Under the pieces are notes generated by a model. It was given only the letters and a program-made list of their open reading frames with translations. It was not told the DNA's origin and made no database searches. A stretch of 64,000 nucleotides of DNA, from assembly GCA_036384915.1 (NCBI GenBank), contig DASVLJ010000027.1, positions 124,001 through 188,000 of the forward strand, in the 5' to 3' direction. Position 1 is the stretch's first letter. The number at the start of each line of letters is the position of its first letter. The stretch is from PKWO01 sp036384915. GTDB lineage: Bacteria; Pseudomonadota; Gammaproteobacteria; Burkholderiales; Burkholderiaceae_D. A program made the position numbers and the translations under genes. Shown one piece after another: positions 59,445-64,000 of this stretch.

Positions 59445-61481
59445 CTATGGCGACCGCAGATGATCGACCAAAGCCATGGCGCGCTGGTCAGGCTTGGGCG
59501 TCATCAAACTGACCGCGAAAATGACGAAGAAGCCTGCAGGTACGCCGAATACGCCGGCCGAGATGGGCGCGATATGGAACCATTGGCCAGAGGCCGAGCC
59601 CCCCAGCGCCGGATTGGTATGCATCATGTAATACACGCAAAGCGCGAAGCCTGCGATCATGCCGGCCACCGCACCTTGTTGGTTCGCGCGGCGCCAGAAG
59701 ATGCCCAATACCAGTGCAGGGAACAGCGCCGAGGCGGCCAGCGAAAACGCGGCGCCGACCACCGACAGGATGTCGCCCGGCTTCATCGACGCCGCATAAG
59801 CCGCCACCAGCGCCACCACAAGCAGGAGCAGTTTCGACACTGTGACGCGCTTTTGCGTCGAGGCGCCGGGATCGATGGTCTTGTAATACAGATCGTGCGA
59901 CAGCGAATTCGAGATCGTCAGAAGCAAACCGTCGGCCGTGGAAAGCGCCGCAGCCAGGCCGCCGGCGGCGATCAGCCCCGAAATCACGTACGGCAGGCCG
60001 GCGATCTCTGGTGTGGCCAGCACCACGATGTCGCCGTCGATCACGATTTCGCCGAGTTGCACGATGCCGTCGTGGTTCAGGTCGGTAATCGAGACCAGCG
60101 GATTAACCTTGTCCACATTGGCCCAGTAAGCGACCCAGGACGGCAGGTGGGAAAAATCGCTGCCCACCAGTTGCGTGTAAATGTCGTACTTCACCAGAAC
60201 CGCGAGGGCCGGAATGGTCAGGTAAAGCAGCATGACGAAGAACAGGGTCCAGAACACCGATTTACGCGTGTCCGGGACCGAGGGCGTGGTGTAGTAGCGC
60301 ACCAGGATATGCGGCAGCGCGGCTGTGCCCAGCATCAGGCAAAAGACGAGCGCCATGAAATTGTTGCGCTTCACGTTCGAGCTGGCGCGGTCAGTATCCG
60401 GGAACGGCGTGGCATGCGGCATCACCGGTTCTGCGCGCGCCAGGTTGGCGGCGCGCGCCTCTTCCCACTTGCGCCGCGCATCAATGGCATCCTTGGGGTA
60501 GTCGTTCAATTCGCGCTCGGCGGCGCGGATTTCCAGGAGCGAGGCATTGTTCATCTTCAATTCCTCGACATGACGGCGTGCCTCGATCCCGCCTTCTTCC
60601 CAGGACTTGGGCAGGTTGTGCAGCCGGTTGTCGTAGTCTTGCGCACGCTGGCGGAAGATGGCGCGCACCTGCATTTCCTTGGGATCGTCGGCAAGCTGCC
60701 GTTCGCGTGCCGCCAGCTTGGGCAAGAGCTTGCCGTAGGCGAGGGGCGGAATCGGGTTGTCGGCATGCTTCGCCGCCAGCCACACCACGGGAATCATGTA
60801 AGCCAACATGAGGATGATGTATTGCGCGATCTGGGTCCAGGTGATGGCGCGCATGCCGCCGAGGAAGGAGCACACCAGAATGCTGGCCAGGCCGAGAAAG
60901 ATGCCGATGGAAAAATCGATGCCGGTGAAGCGCGATGTGATCAAGCCTACACCGTAGATTTGCGCCACCACGTAGGTGAATGAGACCAGGATGATGGCGA
61001 TCACGGCCAGCATGCGTATGAGATTGCCGCCATAGCGTCCTGAATAGCGTGCGGCCAGAAAATCCGGTACGGTGTATTGGCCGAACTTGCGCAGATAGGG
61101 GGCGATCAGCATCGCGACCAGGCAAAAGCCGCCGGTCCAGCCGACGATGTAGGCCAGGCCGTCAAAGCCCTGCAGATAGAGCCCGCCGGCCAGGCTGATG
61201 AAGGTGGCGGCCGACATCCAGTCCGCCGCTGTGGCCATGCCGTTGAACACGGCCGGCACGCGCCGTCCGGCCACGTAGTACTCCGAAACGTCCGAAGTAC
61301 GGCTGATCACGCCTATCCAGGCGTACAGCAGGATGGTGGCGAAAAGGAATAGGTAGCCGATCCAGACGCGCGGGAAGCCTTCCCGTTCAAGGATTGTCAA
61401 GACCAGCAGAAAAAATATGAAGCCGGCCGTGAACCAGCCGTAGTAGCGGCTCAGCTTGACCGAATAACGTTTATTCGCCAT
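59445..61481 (-). CDS. sodium:solute symporter large subunit (VC_2705-type)
   Basis: The 678-residue inner-membrane protein has about 13 hydrophobic segments and the SSS core: AATADWMSAATFISLAG, the Na+-binding region and YSGRYGGNLIRML. It belongs to the subfamily that pairs with a DUF4212 small subunit and is linked to acetate or other short carboxylates. Two hydrophilic insertions are notable: a charged, coiled-coil-like stretch of about 100 residues (around residues 240-350) and DLNHDGIVQLGE at residues 467-478, which fits an EF-hand calcium loop. It starts inside the small-subunit gene with an 11-base overlap. It is the last gene of a regulator-kinase-transporter operon. Confidence 0.88.
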   Translation of the reverse strand: MANKRYSVKLSRYYGWFTAGFIFFLLVLTILEREGFPRVWIGYLFLFATILLYAWIGVISRTSDVSEYYVAGRRVPAVFNGMATAADWMSAATFISLAGGLYLQGFDGLAYIVGWTGGFCLVAMLIAPYLRKFGQYTVPDFLAARYSGRYGGNLIRMLAVIAIILVSFTYVVAQIYGVGLITSRFTGIDFSIGIFLGLASILVCSFLGGMRAITWTQIAQYIILMLAYMIPVVWLAAKHADNPIPPLAYGKLLPKLAARERQLADDPKEMQVRAIFRQRAQDYDNRLHNLPKSWEEGGIEARRHVEELKMNNASLLEIRAAERELNDYPKDAIDARRKWEEARAANLARAEPVMPHATPFPDTDRASSNVKRNNFMALVFCLMLGTAALPHILVRYYTTPSVPDTRKSVFWTLFFVMLLYLTIPALAVLVKYDIYTQLVGSDFSHLPSWVAYWANVDKVNPLVSITDLNHDGIVQLGEIVIDGDIVVLATPEIAGLPYVISGLIAAGGLAAALSTADGLLLTISNSLSHDLYYKTIDPGASTQKRVTVSKLLLLVVALVAAYAASMKPGDILSVVGAAFSLAASALFPALVLGIFWRRANQQGAVAGMIAGFALCVYYMMHTNPALGGSASGQWFHIAPISAGVFGVPAGFFVIFAVSLMTPKPDQRAMALVDHLRSP

Positions 61482-61728
61482 GCGTGTCGCCCTCACCGAA
61501 TTCGCGGTCGAGTTTCTCCATGTGCAAGGCATAGAATGCGATCAGCGCGGCATAGAACAGGATCAGCCCTTGCGCCAGCAAATAGAACGAGAGAGGCCAG
61601 CCGAAGAAACTGAGACTGCTCAATTCGCGTGCGAAAAAGATCGTGCTGAAGGTCAGCGCGAACCAGATCGCGACGAGAACACCCGTGAGGCGGCGCGTGC
61701 CTTGCCAATAACTGCGCGGATTGGACAT
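61471..61728 (-). CDS. DUF4212 symporter small subunit
   Basis: The 85-residue protein has two membrane helices (GVLVAIWFALTFSTIFFA and SFYLLAQGLILFYAALIAFY) and the DUF4212 features, including the N-terminal YWQGTRRLT and the C-terminal ALHMEKLDREFG. It partners the SSS large subunit, with which it overlaps by 11 bases. The histidine kinase stop lies one base upstream of its start. Confidence 0.88.
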   Translation of the reverse strand: MSNPRSYWQGTRRLTGVLVAIWFALTFSTIFFARELSSLSFFGWPLSFYLLAQGLILFYAALIAFYALHMEKLDREFGEGDTHGE

Positions 61729-61729
61729 G

Positions 61730-63229
61730 TCAGCCTATGTCTCCCATGGCATGATGGCTGCGTTGCATTTCGAGCGCGACGCGGAACAGGCAGCCTGGGT
61801 ATTTCGGATCGTGGCTGCGCGGGTTGCTGAAGACGTCGATTTCGGCGCCGTGCTGTTGCGCGATTTCGCGCACAATGGCCAAGCCCAGGCCGCTGCCGGC
61901 GGCGCTGCTGCCGAGGATGCGGTAAAAGCGCTCGAATACGTGGCTGCGTTCGGCAGCCGGTATGCCGGGGCCGGTGTCTTCCACTTCGATGACGGCCTTG
62001 CGCTCGCTGGAATCGGCGCGCACGCGCAGCGTGACGCTGCCGCCGGCCGGCGTATAGCGCAAGGCATTGTCGATCAGGTTGTTGAGCATTTCGCGCAGCA
62101 TGGTGGGATTGCCGCGGGTCATGACGGCATGGCCCGGCTGTTCGAAGCCGAGATCTATCTGGTTCGTCAAGGCCGTCTGCACCCAGGCTTGCACGGCTTC
62201 GCGTGCCAGCTCGGTCAATTCGAGCGGCTCGAAGGGCGCCGCTTCCGGCGTCTGGTTTTCCGCGCGTGCCAGCGCCAGCAATTGATTGACCAGGCGCGTC
62301 GCCGCTTCCGAACTCTTGGCCAACTGCATCAGTGAGCGGTGGATTTCCGTTTCGCTGGTCTGGCGCAAGGCGAGCTCGGATTGCATGCGCATGCCGGCCA
62401 GCGGCGTCTTCATCTGGTGCGCCGCGTCGGCAATGAAACGTTTTTGCGATGCGATGTTTTGCGCCAGGCGTTCGAGCATGTCATTGAGCGAGCCGACGAG
62501 CGGCGTGATTTCCTCCGGCACCTGGCGCGAATCGATCGGGCTCAAGTCGCCGGGCTGACGGCGCCGTATGCGCTGCTGCAATTCGGCCAGCGGCAAGAGC
62601 CCGCGCGACAGCGCGAACCATACCAGCGCCAAGGCGATCGGCAAGATGATGAATTCGGGCAGGATCACACCCTTGACGATCTGGTTGGCCAGTTCCGTGC
62701 GCTTATCCAGCGTTTCGGCCAGTTGCACCAGCACCAAATGCGGCGGCGATTTGTCTGTTTTCGACTTCGCCGGATTGACGTACATATAGGCCACGCGCAC
62801 GTCGGCATTCTTGATCGTGTCGTTGCGCAATTGCACGGTCCAGATCGGCGGACGCTCTTCATCGCCGGGCAGCGGCATATCTCGGTCGCCTTCGAGTTGT
62901 CCGTTTTGCTGGTCGAACAATTGATAATAGATGGTATCGACGTCGTCGGCTCGCGCGAAGTCGCGTGCTGTGGCGGGCAAGGCGAGGGTGAACTTGCCGT
63001 CCTGTTCTTTGACCTGTTGCGCCAGTACCGTCATGCGGTTTTCCAGCGCACGGTCGAAAGGATGGTTGGCGATGGACTTGGCGACGAGGTAGGTAATGGC
63101 GATGCTCATCGGCCAGAGCAAGAGCAGGGGCACCAGCATCCAGTCGAGGATTTCGCCGAACAGCGAACGCTGAATCTGGCCCGGCGGTTCGGCCGTCAGG
63201 TCATAGGCTTCGCGCGATGCTTCGGACAT
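61730..63229 (-). CDS. sensor histidine kinase of the TctE/QseC type
   Basis: The 499-residue membrane kinase has two membrane helices (about 30-50 and 190-210) around a periplasmic sensor of about 140 residues. A HAMP-like segment and the kinase core follow: the phosphoacceptor His in FIADAAHQMKTPLAGMRMQ, the N-box NLIDNALRYTP, and DTGPGIP. It starts 3 bases after the response regulator and is followed at once by the symporter small-subunit gene. It therefore probably senses the transported solute or a related signal. Confidence 0.9.
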   Translation of the reverse strand: MSEASREAYDLTAEPPGQIQRSLFGEILDWMLVPLLLLWPMSIAITYLVAKSIANHPFDRALENRMTVLAQQVKEQDGKFTLALPATARDFARADDVDTIYYQLFDQQNGQLEGDRDMPLPGDEERPPIWTVQLRNDTIKNADVRVAYMYVNPAKSKTDKSPPHLVLVQLAETLDKRTELANQIVKGVILPEFIILPIALALVWFALSRGLLPLAELQQRIRRRQPGDLSPIDSRQVPEEITPLVGSLNDMLERLAQNIASQKRFIADAAHQMKTPLAGMRMQSELALRQTSETEIHRSLMQLAKSSEAATRLVNQLLALARAENQTPEAAPFEPLELTELAREAVQAWVQTALTNQIDLGFEQPGHAVMTRGNPTMLREMLNNLIDNALRYTPAGGSVTLRVRADSSERKAVIEVEDTGPGIPAAERSHVFERFYRILGSSAAGSGLGLAIVREIAQQHGAEIDVFSNPRSHDPKYPGCLFRVALEMQRSHHAMGDIG

Positions 63230-63232
63230 GGG

Positions 63233-63910
63233 TCAAGCCGGATCGGCGTTGCGCTCAAGGCAGTAGCCCAATCCGCGCACGGTAGCGATCTTTACGCCTT
63301 CGGTCTCGATCTTCTTGCGCAGGCGGTGCACGTAGACTTCGATGGCATTGTTGCTGACTTCGTCGCCCCACTCGCACAAGTGATCGACCAGCTGCTCCTT
63401 CGATACCAGCCGGCCCGTGCGCTGCAGCAGGATTTCGAGCAAGCCCAGTTCGCGCGCCGACAGATCTAGCAGTTGCCCATTGAGATGGGCCACACGGCCG
63501 ACCTGGTCGTAGGTCAAGGGACCATGCTTGATCACGCTTGATCCGCCGCCCACGCCTCGCCGCGTCAGCGCGCGCACGCGTGCTTCAAGTTCGGAAAGCG
63601 CAAACGGCTTGGCCATGTAATCGTCGGCGCCGAGGTCGAGGCCCTTGACGCGCTGCTCCACCGAGTCGGCTGCGGTCAGGATCAATACCGGCAAGCGGGC
63701 ATTGTGCGTGCGCAGCCGGCGCAGCACTTCCAGCCCGCTCATCTTGGGCAAACCGAGATCGAGGATCAAGAGATCGAAATCCTGGGCCGACAAGGCGGTA
63801 TCGGCTTCGGTGCCGCTGTGTACGCAATCGGTGGCGTAACCGGCCTGGCGCAGCGAGCGCGTCAGGCCGTCGGCCAGAACCTGATCGTCTTCGGCGAGCA
63901 AAATGCGCAT
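63233..63910 (-). CDS. OmpR-family response regulator (TctD-type)
   Basis: The 225-residue regulator has a receiver domain with the phosphoacceptor Asp in LLILDLGLPKMSG (Asp51), the acidic pair EDD near the N terminus, Thr in ILTAAD and Lys in AKPF. A C-terminal winged helix follows (LSARELGLLEILLQRTGRLVSKEQL, then VYVHRLRKKI). It is the first gene of the operon with the kinase and the two-subunit symporter and is expected to control their expression. The 90 bases after its start run to the window end and show no clear promoter. Confidence 0.92.
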   Translation of the reverse strand: MRILLAEDDQVLADGLTRSLRQAGYATDCVHSGTEADTALSAQDFDLLILDLGLPKMSGLEVLRRLRTHNARLPVLILTAADSVEQRVKGLDLGADDYMAKPFALSELEARVRALTRRGVGGGSSVIKHGPLTYDQVGRVAHLNGQLLDLSARELGLLEILLQRTGRLVSKEQLVDHLCEWGDEVSNNAIEVYVHRLRKKIETEGVKIATVRGLGYCLERNADPA

Positions 63911-64000
63911 AGTGACAAAGGGGGGAATTGGTTATTGCCAGAGTGCCACATATTGCCGATTTTATCGAGTGGCGCGGGGGGGCCGGCCTCGATGATTGTT

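Overview
The window is a GC-rich chromosomal segment of a betaproteobacterium, most likely a member of the Oxalobacteraceae (Herminiimonas / Collimonas / Herbaspirillum relatives). The basis is the gene order dnaJ-dnaK-grpE, hemH, recN, nadK, hrcA, fur, bamE, dapB, the run pcnB-folK-deoxynucleoside kinase-panB, a PHB depolymerase, an Anbu-type proteasome homologue, and overall protein similarity as I recognise it. I see no rRNA, tRNA, CRISPR array, insertion sequence or prophage. About 59 protein genes fill the window, plus one frameshifted gene.

Layout. 0.2-5.1 kb: small unknown genes, an amino-acid oxidase-like flavoprotein, a hydrolase, a DUF1272 protein and a Bcr/CflA efflux pump. 5.4-15 kb, all on the minus strand: gabD, an RNA methyltransferase, a DsbA-like isomerase, hemJ, proA, holA, lptE, leuS. 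15.1-20.7 kb: a PAS-LuxR regulator and a complete branched-chain amino-acid type ABC transporter (livKGFHM). 20.9-30.5 kb: anbu, purM, a PerM-type permease, hda, a HAD phosphatase, pcnB, folK, a deoxynucleoside kinase, panB, carbonic anhydrase and an exported chalcone-isomerase-like protein. 30.6-34.9 kb: an island holding a frameshifted small membrane protein and a 1303-residue protein with four LysM-like repeats. 34.9-48.3 kb: the heat-shock operon grpE-dnaK-dnaJ with a textbook sigma-32 promoter, hemH-recN, nadK, hrcA, fur, bamE, dapB, exbBD and an orphan barstar. 48.3-64 kb, accessory: a GAF protein, an extracellular PHB depolymerase, a minus-strand set ATP-grasp / alpha-E / multicopper oxidase / tyrosinase with a HEAT-like tail / small unknown protein, then a two-component system with a two-subunit sodium:solute symporter.

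How the parts relate. The ATP-grasp and alpha-E genes (57-59 kb) are the usual neighbours of anbu, but here anbu sits 35 kb away and no transglutaminase is present, so the Anbu system appears split. Two secreted copper oxidases, a laccase-like enzyme and a tyrosinase-like enzyme, lie in one apparent operon and are the most unusual metabolic unit. Copies of an inverted-repeat element of about 110 bp lie just after stop codons at four places and seem to serve as transcription-end elements.
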